DNA of 64,000 bases from Pochonia chlamydosporia 170 (GCF_001653235.2 NC_035792.1:3100001-3164000), one strand, 5' to 3'. Positions 47,852-60,246 are shown, numbered from the stretch's first letter. The notes: generated by a model not told the origin, from the letters alone. Program-made: numbers and translations.

Positions 47852-50026
47852 ATGAAGTACGACGCGGATGATTCACCCGCCTTTGTCGCCTCCTCCTCTC
47901 GATATGCTCCTTATAGCTCTGCTATAAGTTCCGCGGCATCTACCTCTACAGCATCTGTTTGGTCTGACACCGCTTCTCAATCATCCGACGACACCTCCAT
48001 TTCAGCAAACACCTCCGACTCTGATTCGTGCGACGCTTACTGTCTCTCAAAGCGCGCTACCACCACTGCTCAAAATGTTGTCAACTATCGCCGGTCGCTC
48101 CATCAGCGCGATGTCGAGGCAGCCGTCCCGGCCGAGTTGCGACAGAACCCTAGACGCAGCGCCCCCGGTTCCCACGCCGGTCGAGGAGGCTGCCCCCCTA
48201 CTCTTGTGCGACAGTCGGATCGCAAAGTCAACTTTGTCGACAGCCTTGTTGGTAGGTTGCAGCAATCGCTTCTTGATTCATTAACCCAATGCTTAGCCTT
48301 TTATTTTGCAGATTCTTCCACCCAGATCGTAGAAGCCATCTGGCCCCTCTCCTCGGTTGTGTGCCGCAGTGAGCTTGGCAGCAAAGCCGTATTGCCCCTG
48401 CGAACCTTTATTCAGGAGACTCTCCGGCGTTCACGCACCAGTTACTCTACGCTTCAGGTGGCTTTGTATTACTTGGTTCTCATCAAGCCTCACGTTCCCA
48501 AGCACAACTTCACTACCGAGCAACCGGATGACAGACATGCAGACCGTGCCCTCCAGTGCGGCCGTCGCATGTTTCTCGCAGCTCTTATTCTCGCCTCAAA
48601 ATACCTCCAAGACCGCAACTACTCGGCTCGCGCTTGGAGCAAGATTTCTGGGCTTAACACGCAGGAAATTAACCAGAATGAGATTGCTTTCCTCCTGGCA
48701 GTCAACTGGAAGCTGCATATCACGGACGAGGTTTTCCAGCGTTGGACCGAGATTGTTCTCAAGTACACCCCGCCTCCTTCGCCCCCTTCACCCGGTGCTG
48801 CCTCTCAGGCCTATGCTCAACAGTCTGCCGACTGGAAACAGCTGATTCTGAAACTTGAGCCTGAGCTCGCCAATATTGATGGACTCATTCCTGGAACAAC
48901 GCTCGCCAGCGCCACTGCTAGTGACCTTTGCGCGCTCTCCCCTCGAAGCATCCTCAACCTGCCTCAGGAGTCTCGCAACCCAGCTGCGTTCGAGAGTCTT
49001 GGTACTACTCCCACTCCAAAGATGTATGCTGCACCCTCAGTCATGGAGCCTGCACCCAGCAGCGTGTATACGCCCGGCCGCTTGGCTCCTGCCATGACCC
49101 TTTTGCCGACTCCACGCCTTACTCCGCAGACCAGTGGATTCTGCACTCCTGCCGTGAGTGCCGCGTCCCAGGTTCTCGGAAAGAGCAATGCTATGGGTCT
49201 CGCAATGGCTCAGGCTAGCAGCATCAGTGCTGTACAAACCACTCTGGATCGCTTCCCTTGCTCTGTAACTTCGTCGCCTCAGGGGTACTGCCCAGTCCGT
49301 CGATCCTCTCTGGCCAACTCGGTGTCGACTGCATCGTCACCTGAATCCATGGTTTCGGATTCCTCGCGCTCCTCGCGCTCATCATCCATTTCTTCTGCTT
49401 CTAGCCTCGCTAGCGCGACCCTCTACAACAGCACCAGCCGTTGCAGTGTGCCGTCGCGATTTCGAGTTGCAAAGCTCTGGAATGACCGGGTGAGCCTGAA
49501 GCCTTCCGTTCCCTCGGTTCCAGAGGACTATGACGAGCACTGCCTTTCCTCCTCGCCGGAGTCGTACACTGGTGAAGCTGCCAAGCTTGGCGATCTTTGT
49601 CTGGACACTCCCTTGGCGAGACGTGAGCGAGAACTCGACGAGATGACTCGTGATCCTGCATCTGATGCCGCCAGGGCTTTGCAAGACCTCCATAACCACG
49701 ATGTATCTGCTGATGCCACGCCCACAGCCAAGACTGGCTCGAAGCGAAGCCGTGCATCTTCCATCGACAACTCTCTACACGAGAACGTCCGGGATATCCT
49801 GTCCCGCCGATACAAGTCCCCTGAATCCTCATGGGCAAACAACGTTGTGCGATCCCAGGGCTTGGCTTCGGAATCGTATCTGCAGGTTCCCGTCCACCCC
49901 ACCTTTGGACGCAACGCAAAGCGAGTATGTTGCTCTGCAGAGGCCGCGACTGGCTACCAGACTGCTGGTGTTCACCCCGCCATTAGTCTGCGAGGACCTG
50001 GAATGTGGGATGGCATTCTTAACTGA
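47852..50026 (+). CDS. PHO85-type (PCL) cyclin
   Basis: join(47852..48251,48312..50026), 704 aa. A Ser/Thr/Asp-rich N-terminus precedes a short basic segment and VNFVDSLV. After the intron comes the cyclin box (about 134-285): STQIVEAIWPLSSVV, LPLRTFIQETLRRSRTSYST, a PHVPKHN loop, CGRRMFLAALILASKYLQD, then the second-repeat start NQNEIAFLLAVNWKLHI. This arrangement is that of PCL1/2/5-like partners of the CDK Pho85; PCL5/PclA-like is the nearest guess. The remaining 420 residues are Ser/Pro-rich and likely disordered, with several potential CDK sites and PEST-like stretches fitting rapid turnover. The 60-nt intron (GTAGGT..TTTGCAG) is a multiple of three and has no stop, so retention would add 20 residues inside the conserved LVDSST junction. 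Confidence 0.88.
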   Translation: MKYDADDSPAFVASSSRYAPYSSAISSAASTSTASVWSDTASQSSDDTSISANTSDSDSCDAYCLSKRATTTAQNVVNYRRSLHQRDVEAAVPAELRQNPRRSAPGSHAGRGGCPPTLVRQSDRKVNFVDSLVGRLQQSLLDSLTQCLAFYFADSSTQIVEAIWPLSSVVCRSELGSKAVLPLRTFIQETLRRSRTSYSTLQVALYYLVLIKPHVPKHNFTTEQPDDRHADRALQCGRRMFLAALILASKYLQDRNYSARAWSKISGLNTQEINQNEIAFLLAVNWKLHITDEVFQRWTEIVLKYTPPPSPPSPGAASQAYAQQSADWKQLILKLEPELANIDGLIPGTTLASATASDLCALSPRSILNLPQESRNPAAFESLGTTPTPKMYAAPSVMEPAPSSVYTPGRLAPAMTLLPTPRLTPQTSGFCTPAVSAASQVLGKSNAMGLAMAQASSISAVQTTLDRFPCSVTSSPQGYCPVRRSSLANSVSTASSPESMVSDSSRSSRSSSISSASSLASATLYNSTSRCSVPSRFRVAKLWNDRVSLKPSVPSVPEDYDEHCLSSSPESYTGEAAKLGDLCLDTPLARRERELDEMTRDPASDAARALQDLHNHDVSADATPTAKTGSKRSRASSIDNSLHENVRDILSRRYKSPESSWANNVVRSQGLASESYLQVPVHPTFGRNAKRVCCSAEAATGYQTAGVHPAISLRGPGMWDGILN

Positions 50027-52965
50027 AGTCTCATCTCGCATTCACAATTTATTTCATTATTGAAGATGATCTTAACCGACTGGACACCAACACCAGAATG
50101 CATGACCATAACTCATGCAAGACTCAACAGGGCCTGGACAGCAACATCCAGGTACTTCACTCGAATTTCCCCATGCTGAGTACTTTATATTATCGGCTTC
50201 CTTTTGTTATATATTTGGGATTGGGAGGGAGGAAGAAAGGAGTCATTTGCCAATTGGGGCCTTTTGATACCACCACCCTTGGACGGGTTCGTTCCATCTC
50301 TTGGTTCTATAGAACATGTAGATGGCGTCCAAGGACCTTGGCTGAAAAGCGCATTAATATAGCATGCATCATCCTAGGGACGGCGTACTGATGCGGAAAG
50401 CGGAAGTGGGGATTTACTGGCTATTTTTGATTTTTTTTTGGCTTTTGATTTACGAGGCGATGGAAACAGAAAGAAGAGGAAGAGGAGACGCATGTTGACA
50501 GGCGGACGTGGCTTTGTACGACTAGAAGACTCATGCATCTTGGTTTGTTTGCTATTTCCATTTTTATTTTAGGAGGGGATAATGGAGGGCACCTCTACAT
50601 GCACGGCGATATACATGGCATGACAACATCAGCATACGCCGAGGACGAAAGAGGAAGCACGATCAGTGGCCAGATCACAACGACTGCTTGTATCTACACG
50701 GGACTCTTGACCACCAGATAGGCGCTCAAAGTTACCTCACGCACACCAAACAAACCAAGAAGACAATAATCAACATGAACTTGACGACTCTTAAAAAGAA
50801 AAGCATGCAACAAATAATGACCCACTCGACCTCCTCGAAAAAGGCGGATCTGGTGCTACTTGTGTGAATAACGGACCGGGACACAAAATGGATTGTGGGC
50901 AAAATCGAGGTCTAGGAAACAAGAGCTGCTGTTTCAGATCGAGGAGAGCGATGACGCTATGGCGAAACCTAATAGCTAGCTTGGAAGAGTCCTCGATGAT
51001 AGTGGGCACTCACGAGTCTCTGCGGCTATTTAGCCAGCGACCAGCTGGCGAATGAGACGCCTCGTGAGGCAAGCTGAGAAGAGCTGAAAAGAGTAATTCA
51101 AACAAAAAGTTGACTTGGCTACCTACTGTAATTTGTGCCTTATTTTTGGATGTGCCTAACTCGAAAACAGTTGACGTGCAAGATCAAGTGATGACTTCTA
51201 ACTGACCAGTCCAGCTTGGGGACGGACCTGGACCAACTGGCTTTCTTGCATTGACTGACATGACACAACAATGAGACCCTACGCACGGCGCTCGACTGTG
51301 GCGATTCAACATTTTGGCCGCACTTGCTCTGAACATTCCGAAATACGCCGAGGTTTTCGAGTTGGATGGGACAATTTCCTGCTGGGTGGATGGGTGTCCT
51401 AATTCCTGAAGTGGCTCCGAGTGAGTCATTGGGACATGCGTCGTTTTCCCTCACCAGTCAGGCGTCGCTGCGGTTGATAAACTTGCCGCATTGGGCATAT
51501 AGTGGGCCCTGCCGAAATGGTTCATGCTTCCTCTCGTCCAATAGCCTTTCACGCTTCACACGACAGGATGAAAGGGTCAAAGGAGGGTGTTCTCCGGCGT
51601 TGTGCTCATCCTGAATGCTTAGGCAACGGTTTGAACATGATGGATCTGGCGGGTGGGATGGGTCCAGGTCAGTTGCAGTTGAGGTTGGGCGTGAGGGCTT
51701 GGTGGCTGTCTGGGTGGGAGAGTTCACGATGGAGTGACGGACTTGCATGGGGAGCTTGTCTGCGGAAGTGACTCCCTGAATGGAAGTTCCGGTGATGATT
51801 TCTCGGTTCTATGTCGGAATGGTGATTCTCCGTTGTGAGCATTACGATGGAGTCCAGTTCCTGCCTGGTGGTTGTATTGTGGCCTTGTCTGGGAAGGAGT
51901 ATGGAGTTGCGTATTCTGCTGGAGAATCTGGACCGGCCGATTTCGGTTGGCTGAGTACGGCGAGCGCATTGCGGATTTCCTGGGTGCTTGCAGGTAGATT
52001 TGGACCTTGACTCCTGGGTGAGTGCTGGGACTTGTAGTTATGGTGTTTGTAAGCTGTGGCGGTGTTGTTGTCAGCCTTCATGCTATTATTGTCTGGAATA
52101 CCTGGTCATGGAGAAGATGCCCAGAAGCTGTAAGCGTGGGGTTCAGTAGATATGACTACATGCTACACGTAGAGTTCCTGGGTGACATTTCAGATTGTTT
52201 GCACCGTTGCTGCGGGCAATACTCTTCCAGAAGTATGTTGCTCCGGATCTTGTGAACGCTGTTAAAGTTGCAAGGGTAAGGCTCTTTGCTGAAATACGCT
52301 CTAGTCGTTCACTTGTATTAATAACCTGTGGTCATTTCACAGCAAAAGAAATGTCTATATGTTACAGTCATATGGCGATTATTACTCTCCACATACTGTC
52401 AGATTATGCACTCAATCTGAGCTGGCAGATATATTTCAATACACTGCAAATAATTCATGGGAGTAAGCGGTAAAATGTCCTTCTTATAGAGTTCGTGGAA
52501 ATGGCGATACTATTTCAATTGAACGTTTTGGTGTACATCTGTATCGAAACTCACTACATTGTGCAACCTCTGACACCTTTCAAACATCACTTCTCTTAAC
52601 GACTCCTTCCAGGTACGGTGAGATGTTTCAAGAGGTTGTGGTGTTGTTGATGTAAAGAGATTATAGTATGGAGATGGGCGTGTAGCATCTGATCAACGCT
52701 GAGTGCTGCTTTGCCTTGTCATCCGGATGGTGTACGAATGCTGTTGTATAGATTACATCAACACTTAGTGGTGCAAATAAAGTTTTAGTTTAAAAGTGAT
52801 ATTACTGTAGTATATTGATATTGAAACTGTACAAGAGTGTGTAGTGGCATTCTACAGATGCTGTAGAATGTACTCTACGTGTAACTTATTAAATGATGCA
52901 TGGTATCTTGGTGCCTTACAGACTCCCGTCACAGCTGCACTGGCAATACTGCGTCACAAACCTGC
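50027..52965. other. Intergenic between cyclin and F-box genes
   Basis: The first 0.7 kb is presumably the cyclin 3' UTR. Minus-strand open frames at 51458-52081 are Pro/Ser/Gln-rich in two different frames but show no domain or coherent gene model. The last 0.4 kb is AT-rich. Nothing else is supportable. Confidence 0.5.
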
Positions 52966-54105
52966 TCACATCTCTGTATGAACGGGAGAAGCTCCATTAT
53001 AAAATAAGTCCCGCCGTACCCGGCTAAGAATTTCCCTACACTCATAATCATCACACCCCCATTCAAGACGTTTGTCAATATTGGCGACGTGCTCCCGCAC
53101 AACATCCTCTGGTAAATCCGTAAAGACCCAATCCTTAATAAGGCAATTGACAAGCAAGGGATCAGGCTTCTCTTCAAATAGCACCACATTCTGGAGACAC
53201 TCCACCTTGAGCTCCCAAGAAATCTGGTCGTCCGCAGCTAGGTCTAAACAACCACGAGTGAGCCAAAAGAGGCGCCGTTTCATTTCATCATCCCACGGGC
53301 CTATGACTAAGTCCATGGGGATGCGAACCATGGGATGAATATCCACCGTACCCCATAACCTGGGGTTGGCTTCAAATGCAGGCCAGGAAAGAGCTCGCTC
53401 ATAATCTGCCTCGAAGCACTCCCGAGCGTTGAAGTGCGAATATCCACCGTCGTGGCCGTCATCCGGTCTGTCTAGACCCTCTTTAAACGTGAGACTGTGC
53501 TGGTACCATCTGTCTCGGGCATATCTATCTGACCAAGTCTGTTGCGCCTGCAGAATGAGGTCGATGTCTACCCAGGGGAGGCCTAACACAGCAGACTAAC
53601 TGGTATTAGACGTTTCTGCCACGACAAGAGGAGCACAGGCTCAACAAAAACTCACCTGGAACGAAGGGTCGCCGTCACACAGGAAGTCGTTATTCGGATC
53701 CTGCTCAGGCCCGTATACCTCACATCTGGGAATGCCAAACCATTGGTTCCAGGTGTCGTGGAAGGCCGTCATGAACAAACGCAACTTGGTAGCTTTCCCA
53801 GAGAGTTTTGCCCCAATCAGAGGGTTGGATCGAGGGAGTGACAGGTTTTCTGAATACAAGAGGATGCTTTCCAGAAGCTCGACTGGCAGAGAATCGAGAG
53901 TAGGACGATGACGATGACGAGATGAGCGGCTAGCTCGAACCGAGTCCAGAGATCTCTTCATCTTTGTGGGCGCATTCTCTGCTGTCATGGAAGGAGTGGT
54001 ACCTGGGGATTTACGCTTTTGTTTCCCCCTTATGCGCACCGGGGTGAGGCCCATGTTGTTGTCGCTCGCTCCGCTGGCTGTCCTCATGTTGGCGTTTGCA
54101 ACCAT
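52966..54105 (-). CDS. F-box domain protein
   Basis: complement(join(52966..53595,53656..54105)), 359 aa. A basic Arg/Ser/Lys N-terminus (KQKRKSPG, SSRHRHRP) precedes the F-box-like motif LDSLPVELLESILLYSENLSLPRSNP (about residues 69-95). The rest of the box is followed by LSGKATKLRLFMTAFHDTWNQWFG, a pattern seen in an expanded family of Hypocreales F-box proteins. The C-terminal 210 residues show no repeats (no WD40 or LRR). Family members are thought to be SCF ubiquitin-ligase adaptors bound to Skp1; the target is unknown. The intron is 60 nt (GTGAGT..TTAG). It is divergent from mrs2 with 517 bp between starts. Confidence 0.8.
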
Positions 54106-54622
54106 ATGCTCGAGTTTAGGCCATGCATGCCGATGGTGGATTGGAGACCAGTGCTGATTCTAAATTCAGCAGGATGTATTTGCGGATGAATGGAGATGGG
54201 CTGCTGTTCAAAAGACCAAAAGTGCTTGTGAGAGATGACAATTTCGTGTCCACATTGTGTCTGAAGCAATAGATTTTGACATGGAAGGTTAAAATGTTTG
54301 ATGTCAAGCTGAATCCACTAATAATAATATTCAAATATCTGCAAGTCGGCAAGTCGCCCCTGCCGTCCGGCCAGGAAGTGACACTCTTGGCCCGTGCGTT
54401 TCCGAACCCCCGTCTGATTCGAGCTAAATTTCCCAACGGCATGGAGCCTCAAAATTTCCACTTGCTAGGACAAAACCACAGACAACTTTTCTCGTTCGTG
54501 CCACGACAAATCAATCCTCCGACAGCCTTTGCGGGCTTTGACGGCTAGCTTGCGCCGCTATCGTCGTGTCCGATGCTGCAGCCCTGGATTTGTGTATTTT
54601 CTTGCTGCTAGATCAACTCGCC
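54106..54622. other. Divergent promoter F-box gene / mrs2
   Basis: 517 bp between two start codons. AT-rich near 54290-54340, GC-richer toward mrs2. No specific element identified. Confidence 0.5.
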
Positions 54623-56362
54623 ATGCAGCCGGCTTTACCTTTACGGTCACCCGTCCCGTCCCGCAGTCTGCTTCGCTTCCTGAAATCCCAATCCGATGCC
54701 GCTTTCTTGGCCCACGGCAGCGCGAATGCCTCTTTAGCCACCGGCGCGCGAGCCTGTAGACGAGGTCGTATATCAGGCAGCTTGAATGTCGGGGGCTCCA
54801 GATCACTCAACATCTTAAGTTGCCAACGCCGTGCGGTTACTGGCCTCTCGCCGGGAGCTAACCCCGTCCGACGTGGACTGGGACTGCCAGCAAAGTCGAC
54901 CAAGCTTGGATTTTGCACCACAGCCACTGGGCGTAAGCTATTCGAATCGAAGCCAGGCAACGAACCTACATGGCAGGAGAGGCTTTGGGGAACGAGTGCC
55001 AAGAAGGGGGCTAAACTACTGAAGCCAGACGACCTGCCAGGAGGTCATGACGAGTATGAACACGGCTCGTCCATGTTTACCAGTCGCCGGGCTCTGGCAG
55101 CCAAAGCCGCTTTAGAGCCCCGGCTGCGATGCACAGAAGTGGATGAAAATGGCAAGGTTATTCTAGTGGACGGGGAGTTTAAAAAGACGGAGCTGATTGC
55201 AAAGGTACGATTCACACTTGAATGTTCGAATAAATGGGACGCCTAACAGTTGTCAGTTTGGACTTAACCCTCGAGATCTACGGAAAATCGACTCGTCCAA
55301 CTTACCGCACATTCTTATCCGCCCCTCTGCGATTCTCCTCAACCTGCTGCACTTAAAGGTGCTGATCAAGCACGACCGCGTTCTGCTCTTTGATGTATAC
55401 GGCTCAAAGACGTCGTATCCTCAATCTGCATTTATGTACGATTTACAGGGAAAACTACAGCAAAAGACGACACAGGGTTCTAATGGCCTGCCGTACGAGT
55501 TCCGTGCCCTCGAAGCCGTCCTGACGTCTGTGACGTCGGAAATGGAAGCCGATTTTGAGGCGGTGCGCGAACCAGTTATGCGCATCTTGAGCGAGCTGGA
55601 AGACGATATCGACCGAGATAAGCTGCGAATTCTGCTCATCCTGTCCAAAAGAGTGAGCACGTTTGAGCAAAAGGCCAAACTTGTTCGAGACGCAATCGAA
55701 GAACTTCTCGAGGCGGACGATGATCTGGCCGCCATGTATTTGACAGAAAAGACGCACGACCTATACAGAGGATTGGACGACCACACCGAAGTAGAAATGC
55801 TACTAGAGTCGTATCACAAACTCACCGACGAAATTGTACAAGAGGCGGGCAACCTGGTGTCTGGAATCAGGAACACGGAGGAAATGTATGTGGAAATTGT
55901 CTTTATTTTGGACAGTGTGCGCCGTTGCTAACATTTTCTAGTGTCCGTGCCATTCTCGACGCCAACCGAAATGCCCTTATGCTTTTGGATCTCAAATTCA
56001 GCGTCGGCACACTTGGACTCGCCATGGGCACGTTCCTCGCTGGCTTGTACGGCATGAACTTGGAGAACTTTATCGAGGACACAAACTGGGGCTTCGGCGC
56101 CGTAACGGGCATATCTAGCGTCGCCTCCATCCTCGTCTGCTGGTACGGCCTCATCAAGCTACGCAAGGTGCAGCGCATCAAGATGATGCGCAACGAGCGG
56201 CCACACGTCCCGCGGAGCAACCAGTACCCCTATCAGTACCAGTACGGCGACGATAGCGCGCTCGGTCTCCTCGACTCTAGGAACAGAGAGATGCTGCGTC
56301 GTGCGCATATGCAAAAGGCTATGGCAGCGCGGCGGACCTGGCTTACATTTTGGAAGGCTTAG
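54623..56362 (+). CDS. mrs2: Mitochondrial inner-membrane Mg2+ channel Mrs2/Lpe10 (CorA family)
   Basis: join(54623..55204,55257..55885,55942..56362), 543 aa. The ATG at 54623 starts an Arg/Ser/Leu-rich presequence (MQPALPLRSPVPSRSLLRFL). Then come the matrix alpha/beta domain (KFGLNPRDLRKIDSSNLPHI across the first junction, ILIRPSAILLNLLHLKVLIK), long helices (FRALEAVLTSVTSEMEADFE) and two C-terminal membrane segments. The selectivity motif Gly-Met-Asn is present (about residues 441-443) right after TM1, as in all CorA/Mrs2 channels. Mrs2 forms homopentamers importing Mg2+ into the matrix and in yeast supports group II intron splicing. Intron 1 uses acceptor TTGTCAG, chosen to keep KFGLNPRD in frame. 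A Lpe10 (Mfm1) paralogue identity cannot be excluded. Confidence 0.92.
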
Positions 56363-56936
56363 TTGTACGATGGTGTACGTGTACAGCATATAGATGGCGT
56401 TGTTCCTTTTTTCTGTGTTTTTGCCTGCCTGCCTTTCAGCGGGCTTGCATCGGGTTTACCTCCTCTACGTGTATGTATACCATGAGCGCAATGGATTTCT
56501 AGAAGAATCTCCTAATGATAATACTGTACATGTCCATGTCAAAAAATGACTTGCCAATTTATAAATCCTGACGTCACTACCATCTGCCGAAACGGCATAA
56601 AATATCATGCAGCCAAATAAAACTGCAAGCCGTTACCTGTCAAGTCTCTGGCGTCATTATTAGCCGCCCCATGATCCATGATCTGATCTGCACTTCCCAA
56701 AACAAGCTTCCTCGCGAAATGAGGCTTGCTAACTGGTCAGCCACACCCCTGGTTTAGTGGTACACTTCCCATTTTGGACGGCACCGGAGCGAATGCACCG
56801 GCATTGCTGCCAAGTTGACGTCAGGCACTGGAACACGATTAAAAAATCAACATAAATATAAAGTAAAGAACAGACACCGTCACTGCCACTTGCTGCATCC
56901 ACAAACAACAACATTTACCTATATTCACATTTCACA
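56363..56936. other. Intergenic, mrs2 3' flank
   Basis: AT-rich 3' flank and the promoter of the next small gene. It contains GGTTTAGTGGTA at about 56751, similar to a tRNA A box, without a B box. No gene is recognised. Confidence 0.5.
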
Positions 56937-57214
56937 ATGGGCGGTGTACTTTCCTGCGTACGTATTTTCTACAACTCCATGAAAACTACAGGTGAAAGCC
57001 GTCTAACACTTTTTAGATTAAATCTGCTCTCGCCACCATAGGCAGCTGCATCATGGCAGTGATAAGTGGCATTGGCGGCATACTCCAAGCTATTATCAGC
57101 GGAGTAGTCTCTTTCTGTGGCATTATTGTCCGATTCTTGACGTGTGGATATTGCGGACGGAGAGGGGGCGCGCATGGGACTAGGCATGGCGGAATGAGGA
57201 GGAGTAGGGTGTAG
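56937..57214 (+). CDS. Small putatively acylated membrane peptide (72 aa)
   Basis: join(56937..56957,57017..57214), 72 aa. Exon 1 encodes only Met-Gly-Gly-Val-Leu-Ser-Cys, ending at donor GTACGT; exon 2 starts IKSALATIGSCIMAVISGIG after TTTTAG. The start fits the N-myristoylation pattern (Gly2, small residue Ser6) with Cys7 as a possible palmitoylation site. A Gly/Ile/Ala-rich hydrophobic stretch of about 35 residues follows (AVISGIGGILQAIISGVVSF), then an Arg/Gly-rich basic tail. Small fungal proteins of this type occur widely in ascomycetes but have no assigned function to my knowledge. I infer membrane association; no partner or pathway can be named. It converges on rad1 with 119 bp between stops. 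Confidence 0.7.
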
Positions 57215-57333
57215 TGCATCTATGTCTGATGTTGGGGATAGATGGGAGAGTGATACCCGAGATACGAGCTTTACACGTTATACCCTAAGTTACGAATTTT
57301 AATGGGTATCTTTACTTGATATTGTTAATATGT

Positions 57334-60246
57334 CTACTCGTCTTCGTCCATGACATTGCGGTTGAAAAATCCGTGGATAGCTTTGCCCGCGACGTTTCCA
57401 ACCATGGGTTCTAGTTCCTTGACTGACATGTTTGCCACTTCTTTGATGTTCTCTGTTTCCAAGACAATGTTCTTGATGTTCTTGGGTGTGATGCCAGGAA
57501 CGATGGCGAGCATTTCTTGCGGTTCCTGGTTGAATGCCTGTTCCTCGGCTTTCATGTCCTTGTCTAGACCTGCTTGCACGGCGGCAATTGGATCCGGCTC
57601 ATCTTCCTGCGCTTTGAGGCTCTCGAATATTTCGGCGGTTTGAAACGGCGACGAGGACCAAATTATGCGGAGTTTGGGAAATGCGAGTGTCAAGAGGACT
57701 AGTTTTGATTGTAGATCGGAGGAGACGTTTGTGGGGGCAACGCTGCTTAGACTGCCGGACAGATCGGCAAATGGCTCGAGTGTAAATGATTTATTTTGGT
57801 CGAATTCAATGAGTAGCATGGGCGACTTGTAGTGCTGGAACATAGTCTCGGCTTGCGTGTACAGACGGCCGTCTTTGAAGGAGGAGATGAGATCGCTGAT
57901 GGATTTGCGCTCGACGCAAATGTTGGGCGAAAGGATGTAGTCGCCGACTGTGAGCATACAGGGGACAATGATGATGGATCGTCCGTGGAGGAGGGATGGC
58001 AGTGAGGAACGGAACTCTCGAACGTCGACTACCACGCGGGGTGGTTGCGCTGTGGCAGCTAGTCGGCCGCCGCCTGCGATTCTGGTGTTGACTGTGCGGA
58101 GGAATGCCTCTTGCGGGTCTTCAATGCCGTGAGGATCGACGGTTATGACGAGGGACATGCTTGCTCGTTCCTTGATGAGCTTGGTGAAGGCGTCTTTTTC
58201 TCGACGCACGGAGGACAGGTAGCGCTGTTCTTCGACGGAGCCGCCGTAATACATGAAGTATACGCGGACGTTTCTGTCATTGTGCGACGAGCGGTACACT
58301 TCTACTCTTCTGATGAAGGACGCGTCTGGTTCGTACATGATGATGTATCGCGGCTTGACTTCTTCGAGGACGTGCTCGTCTTGGTCGCCGTCATAGGCGT
58401 GCACCACAATCAAGTCTTGCATTTCGTAGAGCTGGTAGTAGTCGTCCATGTCGTCGAGCGGGTCGGCGATAATGTCATCCTTTTGCTGTGCTTCTTCTTC
58501 GGTGATTTGGACTTCGGCCATGAGATCAGCCACCTCGCCTGGCTTCTCAAAGTACTGTGCAATGATGCCCGTTTCTGTTCTTCCGGCAGAGACACCAATG
58601 TTACCTCCGCCGCGGACTCGTCTGCGCTTGTTGGTCGGTGGTTTGCCGCGACCCATGCCTCCGTGGCCGGGACGAGAGTCGGCTGCACTGTTGAGAGCCT
58701 TTTGATTCTCGGAGAAGAGGGTTGCGCTGACTTGGGCAAATTGTCTCTTCCAGGTCAGGTAGCTGCGTAGACGCCTTCTCAGCATGAATGCTGCTGACGG
58801 TTTGTGGGCATCTTCTTCTTCTGCATCATCGTCCTTTACGGCGGGTTTCGGCTGTGTGACTCTGGGCTTCACATGCATTGTTTGCAAGTAGTCCCGGAGT
58901 TGTCTGCAGGTGTCGGTATTGGAGCACATGATCAAGATTGTGCCGTTAGAGTCGTCTCTGGCAGGCGGCTCAAAGTATAGGTCTCTGTCAATCTCTTCAA
59001 GCACTTCAGCAAGTAGTGCCCACTTTGGCAGTTCTTCGAGAACTGGTCGCAAGGAGTCAATGTTATCGCCGCTTTGCGAGATTGATTTTGCACTGGCCGA
59101 GTATACCCTCCTCCGTGCGGTGTCAAATATGGTTTGTGCAGCATCCAAAAACAGCCATGGCGATTGATTTTGCCTCGTTGATCCTGGTGGAGGTGAATGA
59201 GCAGCATGGATTGTGTCAAGATGCTGCAGAAATGACACGGCATCGTAAGCCAGGACCGACGTCAGGAGACCTCGCAGCACCGTCAGGTCGTTTACGATTT
59301 GCTTTGTTTTCCAGCTTACCCGATGCCAGTTGGGATCTAGCTGTCGCCGTACCATGACATCAAAGTTCTTCATCAAGGCACTATCGAGATTCCAGTCATC
59401 CATTTCCAGGCCAGAGTTGCCCTTTTTCAGCTCGTGAATGCTGACCTCGACACATTCCATGATTGCATTTTGAATGTCCTTCATTGAATCCGTCATGGGG
59501 ACTTCCAACTCGATGACTTCGGCTTTCTTCTTCCCTTCAAGGGATTGCGCCACGGTGACGTGGAATCTCGGCCACAGAGACGCCTTTTTCAAGAACAAAT
59601 TTCGCATCATTGTTGACAGGGGCGAGAACCCCGTAGTAAAGGGGTCTGGATTGTCGGCAAAGGCTTTTAAAAATCCAATCTTGTTCTTCTGGCGATAGAC
59701 TCTGAGGATAAAGGCCTCGAGTGCAGTGGCGATGACTCGATCAGCGTGAAGCACGACCATGCCAGTTATAGACTCTGGATCCAGGAGGCCGGTGAGAAGG
59801 TCAACGACCAGAATACGTGACGTGATGCTGAATATGCCACCTCCAGCATACATCTTTTCCCGTGCACCAACGCTTTGGAAATCAGTATTCACCACGGTGA
59901 GACCACGGGCTTTGGGGGCAGCACTAATGGCGGCGTGCTCGGCCAGTGCCTCGCCAATCCATCCATTTTCACGGTCCTCAGCGCCTACAATGACTATCAG
60001 ATTATTTCCAGCTGCGTCATATGAATGAAGCAGGTTTGTGACGAGGCGCATCAATCCCAAGCCACGGGCGAGCACGACGAGCTCATCTTCTGTGCGCAAC
60101 TCTTGGAAGAGGTGCTGCTGATACTCCTGCGGCGCATGGGTCAGAGAGAGCTGGCATTATAGCCAATGGAGGGGAATGGAGAGTGCAGCAGGGCATACCA
60201 GGGGTAAGGAGAGCTTAACCGGCTGAGCACCATTGCTTCCAGACAT
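57334..60246 (-). CDS. rad1: DNA repair endonuclease Rad1/XPF
   Basis: complement(join(57334..60126,60199..60246)), 946 aa. Exon 1 encodes MSGSNGAQPVKLSLPL and joins EYQQHLFQELRTEDELVVL; the intron is 72 nt. The large N-terminal part is the degenerate SF2 helicase-like region (VVNTDFQSV, MVVLHADRVI). The ERCC4 nuclease domain (about 695-830) has RVVVDVREFRSSLP and GDYILSPNICVERKSISD, with the catalytic GDx(n)ERKxxxD motif intact (ERK at about 755). A C-terminal tandem helix-hairpin-helix (AIVPGITPKNIKNIV, MVGNVAGKAIHGFF) is the heterodimerisation domain. With Rad10/ERCC1 the protein cuts 5' of bulky lesions in nucleotide-excision repair and trims flaps in single-strand annealing. Length is close to human XPF. 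Confidence 0.95.

Noticed and set aside
51458..52081. Three adjoining minus-strand open frames rich in Pro, Ser and Gln
   Set aside because: They lie in different frames with no convincing introns between them and show no domain.
56740..56830. tRNA-Gly-like A box (GGTTTAGTGGTA)
   Set aside because: No matching B box or acceptor-stem pairing follows within tRNA distance.
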